A DNA stretch of 64,000 bases from Thermoanaerobacterium xylanolyticum LX-11 (GTDB lineage Bacteria > Bacillota > Thermoanaerobacteria > Thermoanaerobacterales > Thermoanaerobacteraceae): positions 144,501-208,500 of the forward strand of contig NC_015555.1 in the NCBI RefSeq assembly GCF_000189775.2, read 5' to 3'. Of the stretch, positions 63,801 through 64,000 are shown one piece after another. The notes beneath the pieces were generated by a model that was given only the letters and a program-made list of their open reading frames with translations, searched no databases and was not told the DNA's origin. A program made the translations under genes and the position numbers. Position 1 is the first letter of the stretch. Every line of letters begins with the position of its first letter.

Positions 63801-64000
63801 TCAGGCCACAGATAGAGCCCACAGGATTGGGCAGGTGAATACAGTACAAGTCATAAAGCTTATAACGCAAGGTACAATTGAAGAAAAAATTGTAAAACTG
63901 CAAGAGAAGAAAAAAGAAATGATAAATTCTGTCATAAACCCAGGTGAGACCTTTATAACTAAGTTAAGTGAAGAAGAAGTAAAAGAGCTTTTTGCAATGT
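60805..64000 (+). CDS. SWIM zinc-finger SNF2-family helicase, 3' end outside window
   Basis: 1065 codons are visible, and the frame is still open at the edge. A SWIM zinc finger (C68, C70, C80, H82) opens the protein, a long family-specific region follows, then the SNF2 ATPase with [12 protein letters not shown] (about 625-640), DEAQ (727-730) and ALTGTPIEN. The helicase C domain has [20 protein letters not shown] and DRAHRIGQ. Given typical ends of this family, only a few residues are probably missing. It is a dsDNA translocase of RapA/SNF2 type with unknown role. ATG 60805 has a weak GGGATGAT ribosome binding site. Confidence 0.92.
   Translation, partial: [1065 protein letters not shown]

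Overview
The window looks like chromosomal DNA of a low-GC, anaerobic, spore-forming Firmicute, most likely Thermoanaerobacterium or a close thermophilic relative. The grounds are AT-rich base composition, strong AGGAGG-type ribosome binding sites with many TTG/GTG starts, a large set of sporulation and germination genes (spoVG, spoVT, yabG, veg, a SipL-like coat protein, gerA-type receptor, spoIIR, sleB-ypeB, an SspF-like SASP), an arginine deiminase operon, and a GsI-IIC-like group II intron. The genus is inferred from gene content, not from a marker gene.

Layout. 1-4500: the end of an IS110 element, a MntA/HepT (MNT-HEPN) toxin-antitoxin pair, a YhbD/YhbE/YhbF-like operon (MerR-like regulator plus two bactofilins), and a small heat-shock protein. 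4500-9000: a CPBP protease, a MalR-like LacI regulator, murC and purR. 9100-25000: a rearranged version of the Bacillus purR-spoVG-glmU-prs-pth-mfd-spoVT-yabG-veg region. A two-component system plus HtrA sits between prs and pth, and a small PrsW-like membrane protein sits between pth and mfd, where Bacillus has fin/yabK. 25000-36100: ispE, a GntR regulator, a nucleotidyltransferase, the gerA-type receptor operon, spoIIR, a basic amino acid decarboxylase, sleB-ypeB and sspF. 36200-47200: arginine metabolism (argR, a permease, arcABDC, a second argR), then ddl, a DUF1934 gene and argS. 47300-57800: a UPF0173 hydrolase, an orphan structured RNA, a group IIC intron remnant, a TIM-barrel protein, a KimA-like potassium transporter, threonine aldolase, a Fe-S aldo/keto reductase, ogt, a TPP-riboswitch-controlled thiT, and a full-length group IIC intron. 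57900-64000: a diacylglycerol-type glycosyltransferase, a PAP2 phosphatase, a CBO0543-like protein, a rubrerythrin, and a SWIM/SNF2 helicase running off the end.

The most interesting unexplained element is a roughly 400-470 nt RNA at about 48000-48470. It has no ORF. An 11-bp helix joins its two ends, at least five long hairpins lie inside, and it ends in an intrinsic terminator. Its many G.U pairs, which would be A.C mismatches on the other strand, show that the plus strand is the RNA. Other regulatory reads include two tandem promoters of identical architecture for an OmpR-type regulator in front of htrA (the first appears to drive a short C-rich RNA), a SigH promoter before spoVG, a SigF promoter before spoIIR, paired ARG boxes before arcA, and two group IIC introns each inserted right behind an intrinsic terminator. 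All functional calls come from motif recognition by eye; no database search was run.
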